A model generated the notes under the pieces. It saw only the letters and a list, made by a program, of their open reading frames with translations, was not told the origin of the DNA and searched no databases. Position numbers and translations under genes: made by a program. Source: Endothia cerciana (taxonomy: Eukaryota > Ascomycota > Sordariomycetes > Diaporthales > Cryphonectriaceae). From it: a stretch of DNA of 64,000 bases. Location: NCBI GenBank assembly GCA_026119935.1, contig JALRMH010000074.1, forward strand, positions 1-64,000, read 5' to 3'. Shown here one piece after another: positions 21,101-30,363 of the stretch. Positions within the stretch are counted from its first letter, which is position 1. Every line of letters starts with the position of its first letter.

Positions 21101-21953
21101 GCATGAACTCGATGCGGGTGCCGTCGCTATTGAACCCGCCAGCAAAATTTGCCTCGATGGACGAGATGTAACCCTTGATGACCGGGGTCAGATATGCATC
21201 GGCCATGGCAGACATGCCTCGTGGGACCATGTTGATCATGGGCTGGACGGCAGACGACAGGGTCACACTGAAGCCCATCTCCGTTGCCAGGCGGCCAACC
21301 TGGAGCTCGTGTTCCGGGTACGCGTAGGAGTGAGCGAAGACGATCGCAGTGGACCTGAAACCCTGATCCCACAGTGACTGCAGGGATGCCCTAACAGCGT
21401 CGAGGTCCGGTCTCTGCATTACTCTGACGGTCTCTCCCGTGACGGCGGTTACGAGGTCTGCATCTTCAGACGTGACCGTGGTCTTGACAGAGCTAGGGTC
21501 TTCGGTATAGTCCTCCATGGTGACACGCTCCTCAACCTCGACCACCTGTTCATGCAGCACTTCCGGCCTTGCCACGGTCAGGTCGAAGATGTCAGGTCGC
21601 GACTGGCTGCCGATGAAGAGCAAGTCCTTGAAGCCTTTTGTGATCAGCAGTGCCGAGCGGGCACCTTTCCTCTCGAGCAGGGCATTCGTTGCAACGGTGG
21701 TGCCCATGCGTATCGACTCAATGTGGTGAAGGTCGAGCAGCTGGCCTCTGGGAAGTGACTCGCCAGTGGCTAACTCCAGTATGCGGCGGATGCCTTCTGT
21801 CGGGGCATCCTGGTAGTTGGCAGGGTCGACAGACAGGAGCTTGAGGATGATGTCGTCCCGGCCTGGTATGGGGGCATGGACGTCTGTGAATGTGCCGCCA
21901 CGGTCGATCGATATGCGGATGCCCAGAGATGTGGCCTCGGAAACAGAGCCCAT
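18111..21953 (-). CDS. OXP1: 5-oxoprolinase (ATP-hydrolysing)
   Basis: An intronless 1280-aa ORF, the normal length for eukaryotic 5-oxo-L-prolinase. The N-terminal hydantoinase A half carries IRISIDRGGTFTD (about residue 11), GTTVATNALLERKG, SGPAGGVVGY and the ATP-site block IGFDMGGTSTDVSRY. The central region has HLACFGGAGGQHAC. The hydantoinase B half (from about residue 720) has SNHPACGGTHLPDITV, ASRGHHADIGG and GVVGGNVLTSQR, and the protein ends with TPGGGAWG. The enzyme opens 5-oxo-L-proline to L-glutamate using ATP in the glutathione (gamma-glutamyl) cycle; it is cytosolic, with no signal peptide. The ATG at 21953 begins the family-typical N-terminus. A broken DUF1445 gene lies about 1.9 kb upstream. 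Confidence 0.96.
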   Translation of the reverse strand: MGSVSEATSLGIRISIDRGGTFTDVHAPIPGRDDIILKLLSVDPANYQDAPTEGIRRILELATGESLPRGQLLDLHHIESIRMGTTVATNALLERKGARSALLITKGFKDLLFIGSQSRPDIFDLTVARPEVLHEQVVEVEERVTMEDYTEDPSSVKTTVTSEDADLVTAVTGETVRVMQRPDLDAVRASLQSLWDQGFRSTAIVFAHSYAYPEHELQVGRLATEMGFSVTLSSAVQPMINMVPRGMSAMADAYLTPVIKGYISSIEANFAGGFNSDGTRIEFMQSDGGLVDYRKFSGLKAILSGPAGGVVGYAQTSWDAGERRPIIGFDMGGTSTDVSRYAGVYDHVFETTTAGIRVQSPQLDIHTVAAGGGSILTWKNGLFNVGPESASAHPGPACYRKGGPLTVTDANLFLGRLLPEYFPKVFGPHENEPLDREITAERFAAMTDDINADRQRSGLSPFSAEEVAMGFLEVANEGMARPIRALTEARGYETSAHHLACFGGAGGQHACSVASVLGISRIIIHKYSSILSAYGMSLADVVHEVQRPAAVTYTSETAPSIHRQLGDLAAQASDELTSQGFADDRISHDYYLNMRYTGSSSSLMVLKGEGWDFRTEFEVAHKREFGFHFPDKAIIVDDVRVRATGAAHAKVEKSPYAQLKAVEGLAAKTPAADSSSQVYFTEGSWVDTSTFELQTLPVGSKISGPALIIDRTQTIVVTPSSVATILDSYVVIDRQSRPTITSFGSEFSPIRLSIFGHRFMSIAEQMGRTLQKTSVSTNIKERLDFSCAIFSPDGGLVANAPHVPVHLGSMQFAVRYQHQLWEGKLKDGDVLVSNHPACGGTHLPDITVITPVFDGAGKIAFYVASRGHHADIGGILPGSMPPNSASLWQEGAAIESTKLVSEGIFNEEEITRLLLEEPARHPGCSGTRKLADNISDLKAQIAANQKGITLIRSLIAEFGLDVVHRYMYAIQTTAEIAVRDLLKRTLASHGPTLAAVDYMDDGTPVALTITLREDGSATFDFTGTGPQVLGNTNAPIAITHSAIIYCLRSLVNSSIPLNQGCLNPIDIIVPPESILSPARGLGVVGGNVLTSQRVTDVVLRAFRACAASQGCCNNLTFGTGGKDPVTGEHVEGFGCYETIAGGAGAGPGWRGTSGVHVHMTNTRITDPEVFEKRYPCILRRFGLRKGSAGRGKWDGGEGTVREIEFRVPVMCSILSERRSLRPFGMEGGGEGEMGRNLIVRKTEGGGEEVVSMGGKASVKLERGERVVIMTPGGGAWGATE

Positions 21954-22883
21954 CTTGAAGAGGCCGAGACAGTCGAGAAGGGCTAAGAGGAGAATAGAGG
22001 GGAGTAGGGAGACGTCGGCTTATCTGATGTTGGTATGGGCGCCCTGCATAGAACTGCCTCACCTGATGGCAGAAGCGGTCTCACAAAATATCAGGGCGCA
22101 AGAGAGATGTTGTGTCTTATGTAGATGGTCCTTGTGAAATTTAAATAAGAGAGACTCGCCACTTGTTGCGAGGTGGGAACGGACTGGAGTGAGGTTCCGA
22201 GCGAAGAGTACAAGCATATCCAATTTGTCATGGGCTCGACATGAAGTTGGGTTCAACCCAAGGCATTAGTACGGCAATCAGACCTAGCTGATACTGTCGG
22301 ATGCCATGGCAAAAGGGGAGGAGAGTCGAGGCCATAGCAGAGACACATGGTACATACAGAGCCTCCCCCCCCCCCCTTCCACCCCAAAAGAAAAAGAAAA
22401 CCACGAGGTCGTCAGCCTTCCTAATCCCCATGCATCCACCGGCGTTCCCAGACTTCCGGTACGAAGGACGGAGGCAATGTCAGATCTCGTGGCATGCGCA
22501 TAGCGAGACATGCCTCGAGGGGAGCAAGAGGCGTTAGTTGATTGCTGGTGGATGGGTGGTTCAACGGAGTGGAAATCCGGCGATAGCTTTGACGATGGAG
22601 TGGATCCTGATCGGAGTGGACCTCCTAACCCTGTCGCACTATGTACTGTGGTACACAGTACGTCCGTACGTCCGTACAATAAGGCTTACTGCCGGCTGGA
22701 ACCAGCCGGCAGCGAGACGCGGGGGACTTGACCAGGGCCCCCCCTACGTTCCAGTAGCTAGCAAGCCAGCCCCACACAAGCTGACAGCATGCGTAATGCC
22801 CCATCCAGAAGCAATCACGAAGGCACCAGCCAGCAACTGTCCATTAGCATTCTCCCCCCCACGCTCGAGCTGAGATCCCATAC
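21954..22883. other. upstream region of 5-oxoprolinase
   Basis: Divergent intergenic region between OXP1 (-) and the small basic protein gene (+). It contains a poly-C run (about 22364-22377), a GTACGTCC repeat near 22655-22677 and an 11-bp inverted repeat (22689-22712). No gene is supported. Confidence 0.4.
22689..22712. repeat. 11-bp perfect inverted repeat
   Basis: CTGCCGGCTGG (22689-22699), two A bases, then its exact reverse complement (22702-22712). It contains CCGG cores. It could be a protein-binding palindrome or a transcript hairpin; no direct evidence separates these. Confidence 0.7.
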
Positions 22884-23405
22884 ATGCTTAGAGCGATCTT
22901 CGGTTCCAGAGCCAGCATGGCGCCTGTCACGCGGGCCTCCAAGCCCAAGCCCACGCCAACGCCCACGCCGAGCAAGGCAGACATACCCAGCCCAGAGAAG
23001 GCAGACATCCCGCTGCAGTCTGTCGAGGGCCGCAACGGCGTTCGGAGGCAGTCCCAGAGGCGCAAGTCTCGTTCCAAGACATACAAGCGGAAGAAACGAC
23101 AGCAGGCCCTCGCCGCCCTCGACGCGCTGGCCAGGGACCCCGAGCAGCCTCTCGCCAAGGCCCGGCTCGCTGCCGTCCGGGCAGACCTCCACAAGCCCTG
23201 GACTGCCCGCTCTGGCCGCCCGAGAGAGATGAGAGAACTCGAGCGGCTGGTGCTGAGGCAAGGGGAGGAGATCGAGCGGCTCAAGAAGGAGGTCGGCAAT
23301 ACTGCCGAGCGGAACCAGGACCAGCAGCCCCAGAGCGCCGAGGTTGCCACCCCCAAGGCTAATCGCGGTCGAGGCGGTCGACGGACGAGAAGGGGCATCG
23401 CATAG
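22884..23405 (+). CDS. small basic coiled-coil protein, unknown function
   Basis: A 173-aa ORF; a second in-frame ATG at 22917 would give 162 aa and may be the true start. The N-terminal part is Pro/Thr/Lys-rich (KPTPTPTP), then comes a strongly basic stretch (RRQSQRRKSRSKTYKRKKRQ). A helical region with heptad character follows (RELERLVLRQGEEIERLKKE), and the tail is RGRGGRRTRRGIA. The composition suggests nucleic acid binding, possibly nuclear. I do not recognise a family. Codon use is GC-rich, like neighbouring true genes, which is the main support for calling it real. Confidence 0.55.
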   Translation: MLRAIFGSRASMAPVTRASKPKPTPTPTPSKADIPSPEKADIPLQSVEGRNGVRRQSQRRKSRSKTYKRKKRQQALAALDALARDPEQPLAKARLAAVRADLHKPWTARSGRPREMRELERLVLRQGEEIERLKKEVGNTAERNQDQQPQSAEVATPKANRGRGGRRTRRGIA

Positions 23406-23839
23406 TATGCGAGCCAGTTTTTGCCGAACTTACTCTGACCTTGCCGTGCTGGGCTGCCGCACCTGCATTGATACGAATATGCACCCAACTGCAAGACACC
23501 ATGAGTACGTACCACTCATCATAGACTATCTCGAGGTTAGGGCATGCGGCTAACCAGGACGACCAGCTAATAACAAAGCCGCGCCGGCATCCTTGCCCGG
23601 CAGCCTTGCCGAGCCGGTCGAACACCACCACGCACACCTCCACCTTCTGAGCCGCCCTCCGATTGACCACAGTACCGATCGTTATCCATCGGACGGGGCT
23701 TGGGTCCTGATTTGAAAATGAGGCTTCCGTCCTCAACCTGACATCGAGTTGTAATACTGTCATGCAAGGCTCTGCCCAGATCAAAGGCCGCGAAGACAAC
23801 TAGAGCGGCTGACTGCCTCTCGGCTGTACTGCATTCGCC
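23406..23839. other. intergenic
   Basis: Nothing recognisable between the basic protein and the DUF1445 relic. The open frames here are short or antisense. Confidence 0.35.
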
Positions 23840-24801
23840 ATGGCGATCGATCAGACCCTCGACAAGAAATATCCCACCGGTCTCTTCCGCCCGCCTGGCG
23901 GCTCGTAACAAGACGCTCACCAACGTGACGGCCGGCGTTGCCCCATCTTACCTACAAGCCAATCTCATCGTCCTGCCTTCCCGATATGCCAACGACTTTC
24001 GCCTGCTGTGTGCCCGCAACCCCGTACCCTGCCCTCTCATCGCTGAGTCTGCCACGCCGGGCGGTGCCACCCTCGTGCGGTCGCACCTCAAAGCACCTCT
24101 CCACGCAGCAGCCGCAGACGGGGAAAAGGCGGGTGGGAAACCACGCGTAGAGGAGGTAGTGCTGACAGTTGCTGAAGATATCGACCTGCGCCACGGCTTT
24201 CCCAAATACAGGCTCTACAAGAATGGACGGGCTGATGGTGACGACGTGCTTGACATTGCATCTCTGTGGACGGATGACCATGTCGGGTTTGTGATTGGGT
24301 GCTCCTACAGCTTCGAGTCTGCCCTGGGTGCCGCCGGCCTGACACCTCGACACCAGCTCCAGGGGCGCAATGTGTCCATGTACCGAACCACCATCCCACT
24401 GTGCCCGGCAGGCGTCTTCACCGGCGCAACATACGTGGTCTCCATGCGTCCATACAAGGTGGATGATATCGAGAGGGGTCCGCGACACCACTCGCCCGTA
24501 CGTTGCCACGCACGGAGAGCCTATCGCATGGGGCTGGGACGGGGCAAAGAAGTTAGGCATTGAGGATATCACGCGGGTTCAGTGAGGCGACCAGACTCTG
24601 AAGCTGGATGGGAGCGCACAGCCATTTGATGAGGGCGAAGAGGGATACGTGCCCGTCTTCTGGGGCTGTGGGGTGACGCCGCAGAACGCGGTTGAGATGG
24701 CTGGCCTGCAGGGCACGATTATGGCGCATAGTCCGGGCCACATGATGGTGTTGGGTGTGAGGGAGCATGAGGTCTTTCCCACGGCCGTTGAGAAGGCGTG
24801 A
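23840..24801 (+). pseudogene. DUF1445 (putative hydro-lyase / D-glutamate cyclase family) pseudogene
   Basis: Three frames together give a nearly full-length DUF1445 protein. From the ATG at 23840 the frame reads MAIDQTLDKKYPTG and appears to slip near 23880 into ARLAARN...TAGVAPSYLQANL. It then runs through DFRLLCARNPVPCPL, DHVGFVIGCSYSFESALGAA, QGRNVSMYRT and VVSMRPYKVDDIER. One extra G in the run at 24475-24478 shifts the frame to VRDTTRPYVATHGEPIAWGW. A TGA at 24583-24585 then interrupts it, and the same frame continues through PVFWGCGVTPQNAVEMA and AHSPGHMM to a stop at 24801. No intron explains the breaks. Family members include the mitochondrial D-glutamate cyclase of animals (D-Glu to 5-oxo-D-proline); the neighbour on the other side of the basic gene is 5-oxoprolinase. 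Sequencing error is possible, but three defects make decay more likely. Confidence 0.75.
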
Positions 24802-25250
24802 ATTGGCTACGGACAGCCTGCCACTCAAACCTAGCCGGCCCCGGGGGAAACTTGCATTCCCGAGAAGGATATCGAGAAATCCAAAGTACACGTCCTACCG
24901 CTTTCATATCATCCTCGTTCTCTGTCTATCAATTCGGCTCGAAGTCCTCCTCGTCATCTGTCCGCTTCTTCCACAGGATCCCCATCCGCTACGCCTACCT
25001 TTCCATTACCGTATCCATGCCATACCCTGCCCTTCACCATCCCACTCGCAATGTCTTTCTCAACTTCCTGACGTGCCGGTCCAAGTTTCCTGGCCCACCG
25101 GCAAACGATACCCACCACACACACACACACACACACATACACATACACACACACCCACTATCCCGGGCCATCTTCCGCTCAAGACCCACCGCTACCATGA
25201 TTTCTCGAGTCATAGGATAATCCTGCCGCTTGAATGTTTCACCTACGGAA
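24802..25250. other. intergenic, upstream of tRNA-Leu
   Basis: No gene is seen. It contains the CA microsatellite. Confidence 0.4.
25113..25156. repeat. (CA)n microsatellite
   Basis: A near-continuous CA repeat with a few CATA interruptions, about 95 bp upstream of the tRNA-Leu gene. Confidence 0.95.
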
Positions 25251-25418
25251 GGCAAGATGGCCGAGCGGGTAAGTTCACACAACTCACTCATCACGACTCG
25301 TCCGCACACCGTCTAACACTCACATCCAGTCTAAGGCGCCACGTTCAGGTCCTCTTCAAAATTTGAATATCTCCTCGTGGTCTCGCAAGAGGCGTGAGTT
25401 CGAATCTCACTCTTGTCA
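25251..25418 (+). tRNA. tRNA-Leu(CAG) with two insertions
   Basis: Acceptor stem GGCAAGA (25251-25257) pairs with TCTTGTC (25411-25417), discriminator A25418. D stem is GCC 25260-25262 with GGC 25335-25337. Anticodon stem is CCACG 25339-25343 with CGTGG 25376-25380. The loop reads TTCAGG..T, with anticodon CAG at 25346-25348. The class II variable arm is CTC-GCAA-GAG. The T arm is GTGAG-TTCGAAT-CTCAC (25394-25410). A standard intron after position 37 occupies 25350-25374. A second insertion, 25269-25329, interrupts the D-loop and has the form of a spliceosomal intron. Removing both leaves an 82-nt canonical tRNA. The A box (TGGCCGAGCGG) ends exactly at the insertion and the B box is intact. 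A T5 run follows the gene. Confidence 0.93.
25269..25329 (+). other. mRNA-type (GT-AG) intron within the D-loop of tRNA-Leu
   Basis: A 61-nt insertion between GAGCGG and TCTAAGG of the D-arm. It starts GTAAGT (the consensus fungal 5' splice site), contains CTAAC at 25313-25317 (consensus branch site, branch A 25316) and ends CCAG, 13 nt after the branch A. Size and spacing are typical of Pezizomycotina spliceosomal introns. Excision restores an exact tRNA-Leu D-arm. It does not lie at the position recognised by the tRNA splicing endonuclease. Confidence 0.75.
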
Positions 25419-25423
25419 TTTTT
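25419..25423 (+). terminator. RNA polymerase III terminator
   Basis: A run of five T directly after the tRNA discriminator base. Confidence 0.85.
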
Positions 25424-27185
25424 GAATTCCTTTTTGTTTTACTGAATTCTTATTCTTGGTGTTCCGGGGCTTATTTATGCAATACGTGTTGTGGTACAGG
25501 CTTTCGGGTCTCTCTCTCCTCTTTTTACAGATGCGCAGGGTTAGGACAATACACCAGGACGAGGGTTAGGGTTGTTACTTACTAGTATCATATATCTCGT
25601 ATGGTTTCTATGATGTCTGGTAGATGCTATATCTAATATTCATCCGAACAGGTTAACATCATGGTAGGCCGCGGAGACACTTAAAGAGGTCGCCCGCTTC
25701 TGTGGTCGCCATAATCTGCACCTGAAACCTGAAGCGAAGCACGTGCCGGTGACGTTGATGAAACAAGTCGGCCTTTCACATTATATGATAGTTTAGAATG
25801 TGACGTGTCTTAGCTCTTTGCTGGTCACGTCGTTGATAGCTAAAAAGCAGGACAAATTTGTACTGCGGTTCACCCCCATGAGGATGACTATTCTGAGAAC
25901 TTCGAACTGCCTCCAGCAGATCCACATCATCCTCAAATATCTCCTCTCCCTCCACTCCCTCCTGTCGCCCCCCCCCCCCGGTCCAGGCGGCTCGAACTTT
26001 TGGACCGCATGCTCGAATGCGTTCGCCGCCCTCACCTCCAGCTTCCTCCCCTCGCCCCTCGCCATCTTCGGCAGCTTCCTCGTGACCTCGTAGAAGAGGT
26101 CCGCAGAGGCCCGCAGAGGCCCGCTCGTTCACCCTCAGGCGGTGCAGCACCGCCGACTGCAACAGCGCCTTCTTGAACTTGGGCTGCGTGTTGACGATGT
26201 TGGTGCAGGGTCGGCTCGACGTCGCCCACCAGCGACAGGGCGGCCTACCCCACGGCCAGGGCGGCGAGGAGGCTGAGCGGCGGGGGACTGCACCGCCACG
26301 CAGGTGGCCTTCTTGGTGCACTTGGAAACGGTGTGTCACGCCCGGCCAGACGGCTGGTTCTGGGGGAAGGCGTTGAGGTTTCGAGAGGGGTGTCTGAAGG
26401 ACGCTTGCAGGGCATTCGTCGACTCCCACCAACCCCTCTGCCCCTTGGGAGCTTGCTACTGTGCTGAGTTAATCATCGCGTCACAACGCTGTCTGTTAGC
26501 ACTAATGTCGTTGACTCTGTCGATCTCCGGCCCGAATTTGCTAGTCTTCGTGCCCAGCTGCCGGCGGCAAGTATGAAGCTACCAAAGGTCCTTGCGTCCG
26601 CGATCCCCATGTGTAAGTTGTAGCACGTTCCATGGGTCTTCTTGCATCCTGATATGGAACCTTGACGCCGCTCACACAAACGACGGCAATCCCCTCCGCG
26701 GAACCTTATTAATGCATAAATGTATGTACTAGGCACGCTAGTAGCATCACCATACTTCGCGTCTATATCACCCCGAGGCGTGGTCAACAGCCCTCAACAG
26801 ATATACTCTGCTCAAAGGCTCCCCCTACAGCAGATCTCATGTTTATATACTTAGGTAGGCACAATGCTGGACTACCTACCTGCTGGTGCTAGTACCGTCG
26901 CTCCTCCCAGTAATCACTTGCTGTCAGAAAGAGCCTTGGCATCATATCAAGGCCAGCATAACGATGACCATGGAAGCGGCGGTCAACAGATGTTCATTAG
27001 CTATGGAAGCTAGTTTTCGGAGAAGGGGATGCAATATTTCCAGGCGCCGTCTCGCCCGTGAGCCTGGGACCCTCGCAAAACCACTTAAGCATTTCTACTT
27101 AGCGGTCATCGATAACCATCCGAGGATCTCATATAGGTCCTGCCACATCAACTCAGTTTGGACAGATCCTCCTATCCCGCCCACA
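25424..27185. other. intergenic with a possible gene relic
   Basis: No intact gene. The stretch 25780-26460 (minus) contains a suspected coding remnant, listed separately; the rest shows nothing recognisable. Confidence 0.35.
25780..26445 (-). pseudogene. possible degenerate coding relic, family unknown
   Basis: On the minus strand two overlapping frames look protein-like in series. One reads TQPKFKKALLQSAVLHRLRV and NERASA. The other continues as LFYEVTRKLPKMARGEGRKL and EVRAANAFEHAVQKFE. The change of frame falls at a tandem duplication of a GCGGGCCTCT unit near 26100-26120. Upstream, a Lys/Cys-containing piece (SKCTKKATCVAVQSP) is in yet another frame. I do not recognise the parent family. 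The alternative is chance open frames in GC-rich DNA. Confidence 0.3.
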
Positions 27186-28082
27186 ATGATGACTCCACCT
27201 GGCTTCTTGGCCGACCCAGGCTGGCCCACGAGGCGCCCACCGACATCTTGCCAACATGCACCAGGACCCGCCATTCCTCGCCGTCCAGACGATGCCAACA
27301 TTGACCGGACGTCTGGCTTTCGACAAGGGTTCCTGTCTGTACCCTACAGGTCTACCGCCGAAGCCAACCAGACAAGGCGCACCATCGACCAAGTCCCTCC
27401 AGGGCAGCCTTCCCACATCGCTGTCCCCACCGACTTCTACATCTTCAAGCGCACACACTTCCACTGGCATAACCAAGTCTTCATCGGGACCCGAGAGGAT
27501 CGAGAGGACACCCTACTCTACCGCATCAGCACCCGTCGCAACGCCTTCCAGATACACAGCGGGCCCGCCAGACATGATCCCGTCATCGCGACGTTGAAAC
27601 ACCGGGGGTGGAGGGATTCCAGCAAGGGCCACGTTACCCTCCGACACGACCGAGGCCCGATGGTTCCCCTCCGCGACATGTACGGCTTTACCGTTGACGT
27701 CCCCTCCCCCGACGGTAATGGCACCCGGCCCGAGACGTTCGAGTGGAGGCACAGCAGAGGGCCAGCCGTCAGGAGACTCTTCTAGCGGAGGAACGGCGAG
27801 GGAGACGCCGTCGGGAGAGCCGGAAGACTGGGGCGCCGGTCCGGGTACAAGCTGGTCAGGCTGTCGACGGACGCGGGGAACGCGGGCGGGGCGGTGGCCA
27901 CTGGCGGTGGCGAGGTGGTCGCGGTTCTGACGACGCACACAGGGCTGGCCTGGAGCAGGGAAGCACGATTCATGTTGCAGGGCACTGGTGCGCAGAGGGT
28001 TCTTGGTGAACGGTGGCAGCTCATGGCCGTGATGACTGGTATTGGTATCTGGGATGCCGACGATCAAGTAATCCGTAGATGA
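27186..28082 (+). pseudogene. LURP-one/tubby-like family ORF interrupted by one stop codon
   Basis: From the ATG at 27186 (MMTPPGFLADPGWP) the frame reads for about 200 codons to a TAG at 27783-27785. It then continues in the same frame to a stop at 28082, giving a 298-codon unit. The sequence resembles uncharacterised fungal LURP-one-related proteins: a beta-rich N-half with IPTDFYIFKR-like and RNAFQIHSGP segments, the FEWRHS motif, then GYKLVRLS and a C-terminal strand set ending LMAVMTGIGIWDADDQVIRR. No GT-AG intron removes the TAG. The break falls between FEWRHS and GYKLVRL, where length varies in the family. The TAG would be a CAG before a C-to-T change. The family call is moderate; function is unknown. 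Confidence 0.5.
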
Positions 28083-28647
28083 CTGCGCCAGCTGGAGCAG
28101 GGTGCAGCCGGTCTTCCCTACAGGCAGCGCAGTCCGTGGAGACCTACAGCTCCTTAACCCCAAATCCTGTTAATCATCACACCTATTCAAGGTTTTACCA
28201 TTCTCGAACCTGTGATATGCTTAGTACTTCGTTGCGAAGCCGCAGAGAGTATCCATGTTATGATCCCAAGGTCGGATCACCCAAGGAGCTTTTTTTTAAC
28301 CAGCCACTTGTGGACTGAGGCGTAGTCCGACAGCTTCTATCAGGACGTACGCACAGTACATAGAATCCCAATGGGTTTTGTTACCTCCCTCCATTGGCTT
28401 CCTTCCTCCTCCTGAGGAGTGATGCCCGTGAAATTACCTTCCAGCACAACAGTACCCTTGATCAGACCTTTAAGCTCCCCCCATAGGACGCCAAACGCCC
28501 AGTTGTTTATAGACAATAGGGGTAGTGGTATTCCACCGGCGCCGAAGCTCCCACCTGTCCTACACCCCCTATGTCTTTCCACAGTGTCAAGCCAGAGTCA
28601 AGCTCAACAGGGTCTTGTTTCCCCCGCTGATTCTGCCAAGCCCGCCC

Positions 28648-28686
<39 letters not shown>

Positions 28687-28700
28687 TGGGAATCTCGTTG

Positions 28701-28754
<54 letters not shown>

Positions 28755-29472
28755 CATTTTCTAGGGAGAAATGCTCGTTTCTACATTCTCCTATCTCCTG
28801 GGCCTTTTCAACCCAGGCTTGGACTATACCTTAGACCTACCAGCGCCTACCATAATGGTGCTGCTGAGCAGACCCACCGACATCTAGTCGTTGAACTGCC
28901 TCCGTACCACTGTGGATTTATAGTGGGTTAGGAGTTGGCTGCAGATTTTCCCACTGTGGCATCTTCTACGTCTTTACCATCCCCGAGGTCATTACCCTGG
29001 TGCTGCACTGCGCCTTTCGGCCAGCCGCGGTAGTAGAAGCTTTAGGGGGGGTTCCCTGCAACTTGACGGTGTCGCGCTGCACAAGCAGCACTAGGAAGCG
29101 CCTTTTACGTTCCTCTGATGACCCTCTCGAGGTTGAGTCATAGCTACTCCCGCCGTTTGCCCGCGCTTGGCTGACAGAGGCTGCCGGTCGTGCGCCGGAC
29201 CGGCTGAAGCTTGGTCAGGGTACTAGACACCAGGTGCTGGGGGCCCCCAGCTGGGGAAATTTTCGAACTGCAGAATCTAAGAGCATTGATGCTGTCCCCG
29301 CCAGATAATGTCAGGTAGCCAATCTCACGCGTCCATGCAGAGGATGCTCCCTGCTTGTTGACATCTGAGGAAGATCAGGAATATAACTCTATAAGGCCAG
29401 CCGCTGCGGTGCCAGCAGCCCGTGTAGTCTAAGCTCTAGACAGACCAACCCCCCCCCCCCCCCCGCTCACGC
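28083..29472. other. intergenic
   Basis: About 1.4 kb without a supported gene. A poly-C run (about 29450-29464) abuts the end of the AlaX gene. Confidence 0.35.
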
Positions 29473-29985
29473 TCACGCCACCGTGTAGCTGACCCTCGAC
29501 TGCCCCTTGCTCCTCGAGATCTTCGTCACCCTCGTCTCCCCACACAGGTCCGTCGTATCGACATGCGTGCCCCCGCACGGGTACACCTCGGCCCCGACGA
29601 TGTTCACCACGCGGAATTTCTCGCCGGGCGGCGCCAGGCTCCGGTCCGGGATCAGCCTCTCCAGGCCGCGGCGCCTGAAGTCGCCCTCGTCCCACCACTC
29701 GATCTCGACCGGCAGGGCCGCGGCGACGTACTCGTCCACCTTGGCCTGGACCGGCGCCTTCCACCTGCCCTCGATGAGCCCCGCGAACTCGCACGCGGCC
29801 GAGCCCGGGAAGTGCGAGGCCTTGAGCTCGTCGAAGCCCTCGACCTCGCCGCCGCCGCACAGGTGCCGCACCGCGGCGCCCAGCACGTGGCCCGCGGTGT
29901 GGAGACGCGAGTAGAGGACGCGCTTGTCGACGTCGATGGCCTGCTCCACCTCCTGGCCTACCTCGAAGACCGATGGTGGTGGTGT

Positions 29986-30017
<32 letters not shown>

Positions 30018-30363
30018 CTGTGGTATCGCTGCCGCTGCCGCTGCCGCCGCTTTTGAACCGGCCGAAGTGCAGCACCTGCCCGTCCCGTACGGCATCCATG
30101 CGGACGGCCTGGACGTCGAACACGGCGCCGGAGGGGCCCGTCATCAAGCCCACGTCGGAGGGCTGCCCGCCGCCCTGGGGGTGGAAGATGGTCTTCTCGG
30201 TGACGACGACATGGTGCTCGGCGCCGCCGCCGCCGTTCTTGAACAGCAGGCGGTTGGGCCCCTCGAGGGCAGAGAACGGGTGGACGGCCGTCACGACGGT
30301 GGGGAGCCTGTGGAGCTTCGCGTTGTGGTGGAAGGCGAGGTATGTCCGCGCTGTCGGGGCCAT
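29473..30363 (-). CDS. alanyl-tRNA editing protein, AlaX family
   Basis: A single exon; 296 aa from the ATG at 30363 (MAPTARTYLAFHHN). An upstream in-frame ATG at 30393 would add ten residues. The first part is the beta-barrel domain homologous to the AlaRS region before the editing site (TEKTIFHPQGGGQPSDVG). The editing domain then has the two zinc/catalytic motifs, HxxxH in SRLHTAGHVLGAA and CxxxH in YPCGGTH, and ends with the SKGQSRVSYTVA tail. AlaX proteins act in trans to hydrolyse Ser- or Gly-tRNA(Ala), preventing mistranslation; the protein is cytosolic with no targeting signal seen. A run of Ser encoded by (GAT)n on the opposite strand sits between the two domains as an extended linker. 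No AlaRS catalytic domain is present. Confidence 0.92.
29985..30015. repeat. (GAT)n coding microsatellite
   Basis: A trinucleotide repeat inside the AlaX gene. On the minus strand it encodes about ten consecutive Ser in the interdomain linker. Confidence 0.95.
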
